Assembly: GCF_030689305.1 (NCBI RefSeq)
Contig: NZ_JAUYVM010000003.1
Location: forward strand, 372,001-436,000
DNA from: Vibrio penaeicida
Lineage (GTDB): Bacteria; Pseudomonadota; Gammaproteobacteria; Enterobacterales; Vibrionaceae
Length of the DNA stretch: 64,000 bases
Reading direction: 5' to 3'
This document shows, piece after piece, positions 20,449 to 29,376 of this stretch. The stretch's first letter is position 1. Every line of letters starts with the position of its first letter. The translations under genes were made by a program, and so were the position numbers. The notes beneath the pieces are model-generated. The model worked only from the letters and a program-made list of their open reading frames with translations. It was not told where the DNA came from and made no database searches.

Positions 20449-20453
20449 TTTTT
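20417..20453 (+). terminator. terminator of the CsrB-type RNA
   Basis: A 12-bp perfect stem AACCCCAACACA/TGTGTTGGGGTT with a two-base spacer, followed by TTCTTTTTTTT. Confidence 0.9.
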
Positions 20454-20528
20454 GGCAATACTTATTATTGAGTTAAACGATATTGGTTTAAGTGTGAGCA
20501 GATATTTGACGTGAAAATAAGGCGTCAA

Positions 20529-22091
20529 TTACAGTTCTGAGCATATATAGAATTGATTTTTACCATTGCGTTTCGCCATGTACATTGCGTTATCCGCTTG
20601 GTTAAGTGTCTGCTCAAATTCGTTAATTTTTCCCCTAGTCATAACTACCCCAATACTTGCTGAGACGGGATGCTCTTCGCACCTGTGTTCGCCACATGAA
20701 CACGCATGTTCAATTTTAATCAGTAAATCCTGCAGTATTTCACCAACCTGACTAATGGAATCTAACTCAGTCAACATAAACACAAACTCATCCCCACCAA
20801 GGCGGGATGTTATGCCGATACCATCAAAGTGCTCGCTGATGACGCCAGCTATTTGCTTGAGGAATTTGTCTCCTTGCTGATGCCCAAATTGGTCATTGAT
20901 GTGTTTGAAGTTGTCAAGGTCAAGTAGGCAGAGTGCAGTGAGCTGATCATCCGATAGGTTTAAGCTTGCGACTTGCTGTTGCAGACTTAGACGATTGACT
21001 AATCCAGTTAAAGGATCTTTCATCGCTAAATCTTGGAGCACTTCTTTTTGTCGTCGGAGTTGTTCATTGGTATCGGAAATGACGGACGTTTTGTAGAAGC
21101 TATAAACCATGGCACTCAGAATAACAAAAGTGAGAGCTGAGAACGCAAAGAGAACCAAATAAGGGATCCAAAGAATTGGCATCGTTTGGGTAAAATGAAT
21201 ATCAAGTTGCCACGTTCTTCCTGGCAAAGTGAGAGGGAAACTATACGAAAGGTGTCCGTCAGGATCTGCTAGATACTGAGGGAAAATACGGAGATGACTT
21301 TCTCTCGTAACATCGCTAAGAATAAAGTGAATATGTTCTCGGTTCGCCAAATTGCTCAGTAGTAACCTTTCCGGTTTAAGGAGCATGATCACATAGCCTT
21401 TAAGATCATCTGGTGGGAAGTACTTCTCGTTAATGGCGTTATGCCTTTCGTGTTCATCAAATACAGGAAAATAAATCGCTGTCGCGAGTGGTCCATCAGG
21501 ATCTTGCACGGTGGAAAATGGGCTGGTGGCGTGAACTCGCTTATCAAGAGCGGACTTTCTAATTGCCTGTTGGTTGAATGGTCTTTGTGTTAACTCTAAA
21601 CCAATGGCATCTTTGTTCGGTTGTAGAGGTTCTGTAAACATAATAGGAAAATAAACGGGGTTCTTGGGAACCGAAAGTGTTTTAGATGCTTCTGAATTAG
21701 TGGTGAAAAAACCCGTCGGGGCATAGCCTTCTTGTTTTAAGTGATACTCGACCAATGTACGTTCAGTTTGGTGGATCTTCGGTGCCCACTGTATGGCGAG
21801 TATGTTGTACTGTGAACGGAGCATGACATCAGAAAAACTTGCGAACTCATCGCGAGAAACCTGTTCGGAAGCAGAAAACAATGCACCATATGATTCAAGT
21901 AAACCCGATACGTCATCAAGTAAATATTGCGCTTTTAATGCTTGTGTATAGGCGATTTCATAAAGGCTTGTTTCAACATTTTGCTTTTCTACGGTCGCGG
22001 CTATGCTATAGGCAAACCAAGAGCCTAAACTACCTAAGCAAGTCGTAAAAATAACAAGCAAAGCCTGTATGTGTGTAAGTCTAACCAACAT
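20529..22091 (-). CDS. CHASE-domain diguanylate cyclase
   Basis: A 520-residue membrane sensor that makes cyclic di-GMP. N-terminal helix (about 5-28), a periplasmic CHASE domain (about 40-290) with the family's VSGLLESYGALFSAS and YFPIMFTEPLQ...GLELTQRPFNQQAIRKS segments, a second helix (about 302-330), a short coiled linker, then GGDEF (about 350-518). The active-site motif is intact (RLGGDEF). The residues at the inhibitory-site positions upstream (DGIG) do not form RxxD, so product inhibition is probably absent. It lies beside the CsrB RNA, and Csr systems often control such genes in vibrios, but a link here is only contextual. Confidence 0.92.
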   Translation of the reverse strand: MLVRLTHIQALLVIFTTCLGSLGSWFAYSIAATVEKQNVETSLYEIAYTQALKAQYLLDDVSGLLESYGALFSASEQVSRDEFASFSDVMLRSQYNILAIQWAPKIHQTERTLVEYHLKQEGYAPTGFFTTNSEASKTLSVPKNPVYFPIMFTEPLQPNKDAIGLELTQRPFNQQAIRKSALDKRVHATSPFSTVQDPDGPLATAIYFPVFDEHERHNAINEKYFPPDDLKGYVIMLLKPERLLLSNLANREHIHFILSDVTRESHLRIFPQYLADPDGHLSYSFPLTLPGRTWQLDIHFTQTMPILWIPYLVLFAFSALTFVILSAMVYSFYKTSVISDTNEQLRRQKEVLQDLAMKDPLTGLVNRLSLQQQVASLNLSDDQLTALCLLDLDNFKHINDQFGHQQGDKFLKQIAGVISEHFDGIGITSRLGGDEFVFMLTELDSISQVGEILQDLLIKIEHACSCGEHRCEEHPVSASIGVVMTRGKINEFEQTLNQADNAMYMAKRNGKNQFYICSEL

Positions 22092-22249
22092 GAAAATTGC
22101 AACACCGATTGGAGATAATAAACCTATATTTGCATATGCTAATTTATTTAATAAGTGGCTCAGTTAAATTATTGTGAATTCTTGACGCAGTATCACCGAG
22201 TTCCGTACTTTTTTCATAATGAGTATTTACATTGATTAGGTAAAAAAAC

Positions 22250-22858
22250 TTATTTTTCAATAATATGCCTAAATGTAAGGTTAATACGGGGGTTTACAGC
22301 TTTTTTCGTTTTGGGAATGGCGTGATACCAGTATTGCTGTGTTTCTCCTGCCATAATAAGCAGGGCTCCGTGCCCGAGTGTAAATTCTTGTTTCTCATTA
22401 GAATTTTTATGTTTGAGGACGAAGCGTCTAGGTTCGCCAAGCGATAGCGAAGCAATAATGGGGTTAGGTCCAAGTTCCGGTTCATTATCTTGATGCCACC
22501 CCATAGAGTCATTGCCGTCACGGTACATGTTTGCGAGAACGGAATTGAAGCGTTGACCGGATAGTTCTGCACACCTTTTCTCTAAAGCTCGAAGCTCCTC
22601 TGTCCATGGGTGAGGATGCATCGTTAACCCTGAATAAGTATAGGAAGCGTTGCCATGCCAAGCTTGCAGGCGAGGTTGCAGTACTTTTCTTCCAAACATA
22701 TTGATAGATTCTTGTTGCCAAGGAAGAGTATCGGTGAGCTTTTGAAATAAACTATTGGCATATGACTCAGTAAGAAAGTTTGCGTCCCAGTAAATTAAGC
22801 TATTTTGGAAGGTTAGCCATTTTCCTGTTTCTTCTTCAAACAAATCGTAATTCTGCAC
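22250..22858 (-). CDS. AlkB-like 2-oxoglutarate/Fe(II) dioxygenase
   Basis: A 202-residue protein of the AlkB family, resembling the ALKBH2/3-like form that removes alkyl groups from DNA or RNA bases by oxidation. Seen: NxYxDGNDSMGWHQDNE with the iron ligands HxD (about 121-123), PIIASLSLGEPRRFVLKHK, GALLIMAGETQQYWYHAIPK with the third iron His, and PRINLTFR with the 2-oxoglutarate-binding Arg pair. The length and all catalytic residues are intact. Monocistronic. Confidence 0.9.
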   Translation of the reverse strand: MQNYDLFEEETGKWLTFQNSLIYWDANFLTESYANSLFQKLTDTLPWQQESINMFGRKVLQPRLQAWHGNASYTYSGLTMHPHPWTEELRALEKRCAELSGQRFNSVLANMYRDGNDSMGWHQDNEPELGPNPIIASLSLGEPRRFVLKHKNSNEKQEFTLGHGALLIMAGETQQYWYHAIPKTKKAVNPRINLTFRHIIEK

Positions 22859-22924
22859 TTAATGATTCCTCGAATCGCCACATGGGTATAAAATACGCCC
22901 TTTCCCATACAAGGTAAAAGAAGA

Positions 22925-23275
22925 ATGCAACAACAAGAGTTTGAAGCCCTAGTAAAATCCCTATGCACGCAAGAATCGCTTCCAAAAGCGCTGGAATTGT
23001 TGAAAATCTCTGAAGAAAAAGAAGTTGCAGATGCTGCTGAATCTCTCTCTGGTCAGTTTGCGCTAGCAGAAGTGGAAGGTGAATCTCGAATTTATCACGT
23101 TACACTTCAAGAAAATGAGCAAGGCGAAGAACAAGAGTTTGTAGAGCACGTGATGAATGAAGGAGATGACATAATAAAATTTGTCGCTTGGTTCTTCTTT
23201 AGTATGTTTGAAATTAAAGAGCGAGATACATATCAAGCAGCAGGTAAGACTTATCAGCAACCTAAGCGAGGCTAA
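22925..23275 (+). CDS. Conserved hypothetical protein (acidic, 116 aa)
   Basis: Not recognised as a named family. The protein is strongly acidic through residue 85 (ENEQGEEQEFVEHV), has a short aromatic stretch FVAWFFFSMFEI near residue 90, and a basic tail. No signal peptide. AAGGTAAAAGAAG upstream provides a ribosome site. It is divergent from the AlkB-like gene, with only 66 bp between start codons. The orderly codon use suggests a genuine gene. Confidence 0.6.
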   Translation: MQQQEFEALVKSLCTQESLPKALELLKISEEKEVADAAESLSGQFALAEVEGESRIYHVTLQENEQGEEQEFVEHVMNEGDDIIKFVAWFFFSMFEIKERDTYQAAGKTYQQPKRG

Positions 23276-23396
23276 GCACATTCGTCCTTTATGATCATCG
23301 ATTTACTTTTGTTGCAATAAAAATGTGATCTAGATGTTGATTCTGATCCGGTAAAGAGTAAACTGCGACTCAGTTCACGTTATAGGGGTGCTCAAA

Positions 23397-23543
23397 ATGG
23401 GATTAGATTTAGGATCGGTATACGTTGCCAACCAAATGGCTAAGAAGATGGTGGAAGAGAAGCTCTATGGGCAGCCATCTTCAAAAATCGAAAGACCTTC
23501 TTTATTTCGCCGGTTGGCTTCGAAGGTTAAAAAAACAAAGTAA
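23397..23543 (+). CDS. Small basic hypothetical protein (48 aa)
   Basis: A short reading frame beginning MGLDLGSVYVANQMAKK and ending in a Lys/Arg-rich tail. It has a good AGGGG ribosome site eight bases before the ATG and a rho-independent terminator 35 bp after the stop, so it looks like a self-contained gene. No similarity is recognised. The middle is amphipathic helical, suggesting a small binding or membrane-surface protein. Confidence 0.5.
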   Translation: MGLDLGSVYVANQMAKKMVEEKLYGQPSSKIERPSLFRRLASKVKKTK

Positions 23544-23577
23544 GGGAAATTATGATGATCGAAGGAACGAATCAAAT

Positions 23578-23607
23578 GCCCAATCATAAAATTGGGCTTT
23601 TTCTTTT
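23578..23607 (+). terminator. terminator of the 48-aa gene
   Basis: GCCCAAT/ATTGGGC stem around CATAAA, followed by TTTTTCTTTTT. Confidence 0.8.
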
Positions 23608-23610
23608 TGC

Positions 23611-23627
23611 ACCCAAGCGACTTGGGT
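23611..23627. repeat. minimal palindrome of the ATACCCAAG repeat family
   Basis: ACCCAAG-CGA-CTTGGGT is a perfect inverted repeat made of the end sequence of the dispersed element. It sits between two convergent genes, directly after a terminator. Confidence 0.45.
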
Positions 23628-23636
23628 ATTAACGAG

Positions 23637-24254
23637 TTAACTTGCGTTTTTCGATTCCATCTCTACCACATTGTCCGGAACTGGGCGCAATCCATTTGTT
23701 CCAATATGCTCTTCAAGCTTGTCAAAACCACCAACATAATTACCGTCTAGCCAAATTTGAGGCACGGTGACTGGCGTTTTTTCGCCAATGATGGCTTTCA
23801 CTTCTGGAATCATCCGATAGAGAGCAGAGCTGTCTTTGACGACATCGTGATATTCGTAGTTTATGCCTAATTCATCTAACAAGCGCTTTGCTTTGACACA
23901 GTAAGGGCATGTTGCTTTCCCGTACACAATGTTTCCCACAAGATTACTGCGTTTTGCCCACTGTTGAATAACCGATTGGACTAAAACGCCTCGGTTCAAT
24001 GCTTCACCTTGGCTAACTACTTTGCCTTCCACCACCAGAATCGGAGCGTGAAAAGCGCCATATTTTAGCGGCTCCCACCAATGTGATAACCAGTCTTTTA
24101 TTTCCAAATCAATGGGAATACCATCCAATTCGTTTTCAAAGGTGTCTTGAAGAATATCTTTAGTTAGTGTGCATTCTCCACAAGGAATGTTCACCTTAAA
24201 TGGACCCCAACTACCACCCCAGCGGTATAATGTGATCTTGATTGGATTTGCCAT
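23637..24254 (-). CDS. Thioredoxin-fold/glutaredoxin fusion protein
   Basis: A 205-residue cytoplasmic protein with two halves. The C-terminal half (about 107-190) is a classical glutaredoxin: active site ATCPYCVKAK, the TVPQIWLDG cis-proline loop, and VGGFDKLEEH for glutathione binding. The N-terminal half (about 5-100) carries a second cysteine pair, IPCGECTLTK, and a HAPILVVEGK segment that could be a cis-Pro region, suggesting a diverged thioredoxin-like domain. It presumably reduces disulphides or glutathionylated proteins; the partner is unknown. Confidence 0.82.
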   Translation of the reverse strand: MANPIKITLYRWGGSWGPFKVNIPCGECTLTKDILQDTFENELDGIPIDLEIKDWLSHWWEPLKYGAFHAPILVVEGKVVSQGEALNRGVLVQSVIQQWAKRSNLVGNIVYGKATCPYCVKAKRLLDELGINYEYHDVVKDSSALYRMIPEVKAIIGEKTPVTVPQIWLDGNYVGGFDKLEEHIGTNGLRPVPDNVVEMESKNAS

Positions 24255-24696
24255 TGATGTTTCCTCATAAAGTGTATTGATTTAATAGATCCGGATAACG
24301 AAAAAAATCTTTCATCCATTAAAAATATTTTTATCTAGCGTGCGAGAGTGTGGTTGCAAACAAGGTTAGATGGAATCTTAAAATTATAGCAAACAGAGTT
24401 AAAGCAGGGTTTTCATTGAGGGCTCATGTTGTTTATTTGAAAGCTCGACCTTTGGCTTCATTTTTTTTTAAAAAAATTAAGCCTTAATTAAATTCGTATA
24501 TGCTCACATAAATGTGAGCGATTCAATAAAGAATTTGATCAAATTTATGACACTTTATGATTTGAATAAAAAAAGTCTATTGGGAAAGTATTCCATTATA
24601 TATGTCGTGCTTTCACTAGAATCAGTAAAGAAAGTGCACTTTATAATAAAATTTAAAAGACAGTTAATATGTAATTAGTTTGAATATTTATTGAGC

Positions 24697-24712
24697 TGTG
24701 AGCGATAGCACA
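24697..24712. promoter_or_regulatory. probable CRP site upstream of a chemoreceptor gene
   Basis: TGTGA-GCGATA-GCACA matches the CRP consensus at 9 of 10 half-site bases, 118 bp before the next start codon. The AT-rich gap 24255-24829 also holds an inverted repeat GCTCACAT-AA-ATGTGAGC (24502-24519). Otherwise nothing gene-like was seen in it. Confidence 0.5.
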
Positions 24713-24829
24713 TTTATTGTCTTTCTTTGTGTTAATGTAATCAAATTATTAATATTTTTGTATATATGAAACCAGTTTATATTACTCCTTGGTTTCATTT
24801 TTGGGTAAATATATTAGGGACTATATATT

Positions 24830-26575
24830 ATGGGCAGGCTAAGCTTTAAATTAAAAGTGATAATTCTGATTTCTCTTTCAGTATTAATCACTATTGTTAC
24901 TTCTTATTTTAGTGTTAATTACTATATCAGCGAGTATATTTATAAGTCGGATGTCCAGAAAATTGAGCATAATACAAAGTTGCTCAATGAGCGTATTGCC
25001 GATGAAATGAAGAATGTAGTTTCGTTAGCCGTCAGTTCCAATATGATGATAGACACGCCTGAAGAAGTTAAAGAATCCACCATGTTTGTTAAGGTAGTAA
25101 AAGTGGTTTCTGGTGTTATAGCTGTTGGTGACACAGGGCGGCTAGAAGGCGAAGAGAGAGACAAATACATTAACTTAGCTCGCGCAATGGAATCGCGTAT
25201 TGTGGATGTGAGCAAAGCTGAATTGATAGATGGAAAATTATACTCAACTATTTCTGTAAATAGAGATGGAGGTTCCGCTGACTTTTATACTGTCGATTTA
25301 GCAATATTTTCGGAAATTATAAAAAAGTATTCTGTGGATGGAAGTTATATTGAACTAATTTCATCCTCAAATCAGACAATATATTCAGACAAAATTAGCG
25401 GCGACTTGAAAACCTTAAGCTCAACCATTGAAATGGATGGGATAAATTGGTCTCTGAACAGCTATGTCGACCTTCAAAGCATAAGGGATAATACTGCCAC
25501 TCTTAATAATGAGATAACTATAGTTCTGGTGCTAATTGGTCTCATTGTTATCGCATTTAGTACCTTAATGCTTCACCAAGCATTTAGACCATTACTGTCA
25601 TTGAAGAACATGGTGGCAGAATTATCTAACGGGACCGGAGATTTAACTCAACGCCTTACTGTGAAGTCTAAAGATGAAATTGGAAACATATCTTCTTCAA
25701 TTAATATGTTTATTGAAAAGTTACAAGAGAACTTTATCGACGTTTCCACGTCCACAAAAAATATAGATAAAGCGATTGAAAAACTCAGCCATCAATCTCA
25801 ATCGAACTTGAGTACGCTAGACGGACACACGCAAGAAACTGAGCAAGCGATCAGTGCAATAAGTGAAATGAGCGCGACGGCAGATGCAATTACAGACAGT
25901 GCAGTAAAAGCCGCAGAACTTACCGATATCACCAATATGAACGCCAATACATCGAAGAAAACGGTACAGCAAGCCGTAGAAAACGTATCTGCGTTAATTA
26001 ATGAAGTCGGCTCTATGTCGACGTCCATTAGTACAATGAGCCATGATACAGACCAAATTAATTCAGTTCTTCAGGTGATTGGAGACATAGCGGAGCAAAC
26101 GAATTTACTAGCTCTTAATGCAGCTATTGAGGCAGCACGAGCAGGCGAGCAGGGGCGTGGCTTCGCTGTTGTAGCGGATGAAGTCCGTGCACTGGCGGCC
26201 AGAACACAAGAGAGCACATCGCAAATTAATGAAATGCTAGGCAAGCTTCGAAGTGCGACTGATAATGTTGTTACCGCTATGGAATCGACCCGTTCAAGTT
26301 GTGAAGAAACCGCGCAAAGCACTAACGAAGTCATGGAATCCTTGAACCTTGTTACGGATTCCGTTGTGGAAATTAATGAAATTAATGCACTCGTAGCAAC
26401 GGCGGCGAAAGAACAAAGCCAAGTTACGGATGAGGTTAGCAAGAACATGGTTGCGATACAGGATATTGTTCATCAACTAAATGACAATGCATCCGATACA
26501 CTTACCATCAATGAAGAGTTGAGTGGGACGTCTAACAGTCTAGGAGATGTTGTCGGTCGATTCAAAGTGAGTTGA
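24830..26575 (+). CDS. Methyl-accepting chemotaxis protein, small Cache-like sensor
   Basis: A 581-residue chemoreceptor. Membrane helix 1 (about 8-30), a periplasmic domain of about 190 residues whose alternation of helix and strands ([19 protein letters not shown]) suggests a single Cache domain, helix 2 (about 228-248), HAMP, and a full MA domain with the [20 protein letters not shown] tip and [17 protein letters not shown]. Ligand unknown. It has its own promoter region with a CRP-like site and a terminator, so it is monocistronic and possibly regulated by carbon status. Confidence 0.92.
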   Translation: MGRLSFKLKVIILISLSVLITIVTSYFSVNYYISEYIYKSDVQKIEHNTKLLNERIADEMKNVVSLAVSSNMMIDTPEEVKESTMFVKVVKVVSGVIAVGDTGRLEGEERDKYINLARAMESRIVDVSKAELIDGKLYSTISVNRDGGSADFYTVDLAIFSEIIKKYSVDGSYIELISSSNQTIYSDKISGDLKTLSSTIEMDGINWSLNSYVDLQSIRDNTATLNNEITIVLVLIGLIVIAFSTLMLHQAFRPLLSLKNMVAELSNGTGDLTQRLTVKSKDEIGNISSSINMFIEKLQENFIDVSTSTKNIDKAIEKLSHQSQSNLSTLDGHTQETEQAISAISEMSATADAITDSAVKAAELTDITNMNANTSKKTVQQAVENVSALINEVGSMSTSISTMSHDTDQINSVLQVIGDIAEQTNLLALNAAIEAARAGEQGRGFAVVADEVRALAARTQESTSQINEMLGKLRSATDNVVTAMESTRSSCEETAQSTNEVMESLNLVTDSVVEINEINALVATAAKEQSQVTDEVSKNMVAIQDIVHQLNDNASDTLTINEELSGTSNSLGDVVGRFKVS

Positions 26576-26600
26576 TTTGTCAGAATATCTGTGGAAATTA

Positions 26601-26625
26601 GGGCGCTTTGGCGTCCTTTTTCTTT
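26601..26625 (+). terminator. terminator after the chemoreceptor gene
   Basis: GGGCGC pairs with GCGTCC (one G-T pair) around TTTG, followed by TTTTTCTTT. Downstream to 26880 only a TATAAT (26751-26756), probably serving the next small gene, was seen. Confidence 0.65.
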
Positions 26626-26880
26626 GTAAATTAGCGAGCTAAACAACATGTAGAAACCGGAGTGTTTTCTGTCGTTAAAGCTCTTTTTCCGGAGCGGTAA
26701 TAACCTTTCATTTAGCTCGAATATATGCGTGATTTCTCATAAAACTTATGTATAATTCCACCGCTCACAGCGTAAATGGAATGCGATCCTGTAATTTTTC
26801 CGTAAAATGAAGCTTCGCAATTGAAAACTGGTAAGTAATCAAGGAAGAGCCATTGTTAACAACTGAGGTGATTCAGACGT

Positions 26881-27102
26881 ATGATTACGTTATTTTCATT
26901 ACTGAAATGGGTGGTGCTTTTTGCTTTGGTTAAGGCGGGGATCATTGAAAAGTCGACAGTAGAAAAGATAGCCAAAGGAACGTTTAGGTTATTCAAAAAT
27001 GTCTTTTTGATCGCAATATCTACTCTCTTTCTCTTTGAAAACCAACCTCTTGTTCACCAGCAAGTATACTTCGAGAGAAAATTCAAAGAGTTTTCTCGAT
27101 AG
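26881..27102 (+). CDS. Small membrane protein, unknown function (73 aa)
   Basis: Not recognised. Residues 1-20 form a hydrophobic helix (LFSLLKWVVLFALVKAGII) and residues 38-54 a second one (VFLIAISTLFLFE). The remainder is basic, consistent with an inner-membrane hairpin. TGAGGTGA lies upstream of the ATG as a ribosome site, and a TATAAT lies 125 bp upstream. The gene stands alone between a terminator and the acetyltransferase gene. Confidence 0.5.
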   Translation: MITLFSLLKWVVLFALVKAGIIEKSTVEKIAKGTFRLFKNVFLIAISTLFLFENQPLVHQQVYFERKFKEFSR

Positions 27103-27212
27103 CCAGTTGAAGATCGAAGCGTGTAATGACTGAGCTTTGCTATAGTTTTAATTGCAACAATACAATGTTGCCTCTCACCACTTCGCGCTCATGCTTATCT
27201 AAAGGAAATCTT

Positions 27213-27716
27213 ATGGTAGAAACGGAACACCTTATCCTTGTGCCAACATCACACAGTGATTTGGATATCTATAAAGAACTGCTTTCCAGTGCCATAGTGA
27301 CGCGCTATTTACCATCTGGTAAACCTTACACAGATAACCAAATTCAAACGAACATAAAAAATCGCGAGGCACATTGGCTAAAACATGGCTTTGGTACTTT
27401 TACTGTTTGTCAAAAATCGGATCGCAGTAAGAAGTTGGGTTATGTTGGAGTGGAAGAATCTCCTGAACCTAACGTTTTTGAGGTTCGGTATGCCATTCTT
27501 CCCGAGGCTCAAGGTCACGGTGTGGCTCAAGAAGCGGCGCGTGCATGTTTAGATTTTACTTTTCAAACCAGTAAGTTGAGCAAGATTTATGGTGTCGCTG
27601 TAAACGAAAACTACCCCTCTATAAAAGTAATAGAAAAGCTCGGGATGCAACCAGAGCCCGACGCACATTTCTATGACTTTAATGAACTTCTATATTACTC
27701 CATTTCGCGCCACTGA
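27213..27716 (+). CDS. GNAT N-acetyltransferase (RimJ/RimL-like)
   Basis: A 167-residue acetyl-CoA-dependent acetyltransferase of the Acetyltransf_3 type. Seen: the N-terminal ETEHLILVPTSHSDLD segment typical of RimJ-like proteins, YAILPEAQGHGVAQEAARA containing the acetyl-CoA pyrophosphate loop (Q-G-H-G-V-A), and NYPSIKVIEKLGM. The ATG at 27213 is chosen over an upstream frame starting at 27126 because AAGGAAA lies six bases before it and the family's N-terminus begins there. Substrate unknown. Confidence 0.88.
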   Translation: MVETEHLILVPTSHSDLDIYKELLSSAIVTRYLPSGKPYTDNQIQTNIKNREAHWLKHGFGTFTVCQKSDRSKKLGYVGVEESPEPNVFEVRYAILPEAQGHGVAQEAARACLDFTFQTSKLSKIYGVAVNENYPSIKVIEKLGMQPEPDAHFYDFNELLYYSISRH

Positions 27717-27814
27717 ATTTCGAGTTATTGAGCGAACAGATATTGTTTATAAAAATATCCATATAACTTGTCCGTGTTTGTGAAAAGCGCTCTCAGCTAT
27801 ACTCCTGCGTCTCG

Positions 27815-27861
27815 AATCGCTCTCTTTTGATTGTCACTACGCCAAAAGAGGTGATGCGATT
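27815..27861 (+). promoter_or_regulatory. leader hairpin upstream of trhO
   Basis: AATCGC-T-CTCTTTTG pairs with CAAAAGAG-GTGAT-GCGATT, giving a two-part stem with an internal bulge around a 13-base loop, ending about 60 bp before the trhO start. There is no T-run, so it is not a terminator. A role in leader regulation or as an operator is possible. Confidence 0.35.
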
Positions 27862-27922
27862 TTGAATCATATCGTAATCAACAGCTCTGGATTTACGATC
27901 CAGCTCGCTAGAAGGAAAAAAA

Positions 27923-28903
27923 ATGGCTGAGTACGTAGTATGCGCTCTGTATAAATTTGTGCGTCTAGAAAATTATGTAGAACTCCGAGACCCTTTAAAA
28001 GCTTTGATGGAAAAGCACGAAGTTCGCGGAACGTTATTGCTTGCAGAAGAAGGCATAAACGGCACAGTTGCCTCTAAGAGAGAAGGCATCGACGCGCTTC
28101 TTGAATGGTTTAAGCAAGATCCTCGTTTAGCTGAGATTGTCTACAAAGAATCTTTTGATGCAGTCCAGCCTTTCAATCGCACAAAAGTAAAACTCAAAAA
28201 AGAGATAGTGACACTCGGTGTCGAAGGTATCGATCCTCGTCATGTTGTTGGCACCTATGTTAAGCCTCAAGACTGGAACGATCTTATTGCTGATCCTGAA
28301 GTTTTTGTTGTCGATACCCGCAACGACTATGAAATTGAAATCGGTACATTCCAAAATGCTGTGAACCCTAAAACAGATACCTTTCGCGAATTCCCTGAGT
28401 ACGTTGCTCAAAATATGGACCCAGAGAAACACAAGAAAGTGGCAATGTTCTGTACTGGTGGCATTCGATGTGAAAAATCGACTGCTTATATGAAAGAGCA
28501 GGGTTTTGATGAGGTTTATCACTTAGAAGGTGGCATTTTAAAATACCTTGAAGAAGTGCCTGAAGAAGAAAGCATGTGGGAAGGTGACTGTTATGTTTTT
28601 GATGGGCGAGTTGCGGTAAATCATCAGCTTGAAAAAAGCGGCTATGAGATGTGTAACGCTTGTCGTTTACCAATCACAGAGCAAGATATGGCATCCGCTG
28701 CGTTCGAAAAAGGGGTAAGCTGCCCTAAATGTATCGACAAACATTCAGAAGAACAAAAAGCACGTTTTCGCGAGCGTGAAAAACAAGTCCAACTTGCCAT
28801 TAAGCGTGGAGAAACTCACGTAGGTGGTGAAGCCGACAAAGTGATTGCTCAGCGCCGACAAGAAAAAATCTCGCGTAAAGAGCAGCAGCGTCAGCGAAAG
28901 TAA
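27923..28903 (+). CDS. trhO: tRNA uridine(34) hydroxylase TrhO
   Basis: A 326-residue rhodanese-family protein (YceA/TrhO) that hydroxylates U34 of certain tRNAs, the first step to 5-(carboxy)methoxyuridine. Seen: an N-terminal acylphosphatase-like domain with [13 protein letters not shown], a central rhodanese domain with the [15 protein letters not shown] active-site loop containing the catalytic Cys, and a C-terminal CNACRLPI...CPKCID cysteine cluster followed by a basic helix. AAGGAAAAAA precedes the ATG. Confidence 0.95.
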   Translation: MAEYVVCALYKFVRLENYVELRDPLKALMEKHEVRGTLLLAEEGINGTVASKREGIDALLEWFKQDPRLAEIVYKESFDAVQPFNRTKVKLKKEIVTLGVEGIDPRHVVGTYVKPQDWNDLIADPEVFVVDTRNDYEIEIGTFQNAVNPKTDTFREFPEYVAQNMDPEKHKKVAMFCTGGIRCEKSTAYMKEQGFDEVYHLEGGILKYLEEVPEEESMWEGDCYVFDGRVAVNHQLEKSGYEMCNACRLPITEQDMASAAFEKGVSCPKCIDKHSEEQKARFREREKQVQLAIKRGETHVGGEADKVIAQRRQEKISRKEQQRQRK

Positions 28904-28921
28904 GCGAAATAATATTTTCCG

Positions 28922-28957
28922 AAAACCCTTAGACACCTAGTGTTTAAGGGTTTTTTT
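28922..28957 (+). terminator. terminator after trhO
   Basis: AAACCCTTAGACAC and GTGTTTAAGGGTTT form an imperfect stem around CTA, with a following T-run. Confidence 0.85.
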
Positions 28958-29003
28958 ATGCCTTTTTGGGGGAATACAACTTGCTGACTATTGACTAATT
29001 TAA

Positions 29004-29048
29004 GAACATCTCATAACATGTATTTGAAATGCATGTTATGAGATGTTC
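29004..29048. promoter_or_regulatory. 17-bp perfect inverted repeat just upstream of a small-protein gene
   Basis: GAACATCTCATAACATG and its exact reverse complement are separated by 11 bases, and the right arm ends four bases before the ATG at 29053. It could be an operator for a dimeric regulator or, if transcribed, a hairpin that occludes the ribosome site of the downstream gene. There is no T-run, so it is not a terminator. Confidence 0.6.
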
Positions 29049-29052
29049 TGGT

Positions 29053-29271
29053 ATGGATTTTAAGAGAGTCAGTGAAATTGGTGGTACGGTTATGGTCGTT
29101 TCTTTGTTGGTGATGACTGCTACGTTGTTAATCAGATTTCCCTTAGCGGACCGATTCAGCATTATTCAGCAGGCAATCGCTCATATCGGAACTATCGTGT
29201 TTGCTGGTGTATTCAAAGTGGGTTATGTCGCCTTTATTGTTGGGCGATACGAAAGAAACCTCTCGTTTTAA
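29053..29271 (+). CDS. Small membrane protein, unknown function (72 aa)
   Basis: Not recognised. It begins MDFKRVSEIGGTVMVV, with one hydrophobic helix at about 8-27 and a second, weaker one at about 44-62, and ends in a basic GRYERNLSF tail. The reading frame is open further upstream to 29029, but that would place the start inside the inverted repeat. No Shine-Dalgarno is evident at 29053, fitting structured or leaderless translation. A 30-residue membrane peptide gene follows after 12 bp, probably in the same transcript. Confidence 0.5.
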   Translation: MDFKRVSEIGGTVMVVSLLVMTATLLIRFPLADRFSIIQQAIAHIGTIVFAGVFKVGYVAFIVGRYERNLSF

Positions 29272-29283
29272 AGGATGGCTATT

Positions 29284-29376
29284 ATGAACTTTGCGTATTT
29301 TTACTATTTTGGAATTGCTGCGTTTCTTGGGCTAATTGCCCCATTTCTCGTTTTGTACTTGGCGGTTATGAATTGA
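29284..29376 (+). CDS. Very small membrane peptide (30 aa)
   Basis: The frame MNFAYFYYFGIAAF...YLAVMN is almost wholly hydrophobic, a single membrane helix. An AAGGA lies eight bases before the ATG. It is 12 bp behind the 72-aa gene, so the two look like a bicistronic unit. Its last 11 bases overlap the 3' end of the convergent AbrB-family gene. No family recognised; the evidence is the ribosome site, spacing and composition. Confidence 0.45.
   Translation: MNFAYFYYFGIAAFLGLIAPFLVLYLAVMN

Noticed and set aside
20258..20458. 66-codon frame on the minus strand inside the Csr RNA
   Set aside because: It is antisense to a clearly structured RNA gene and runs through its terminator; not a protein gene.
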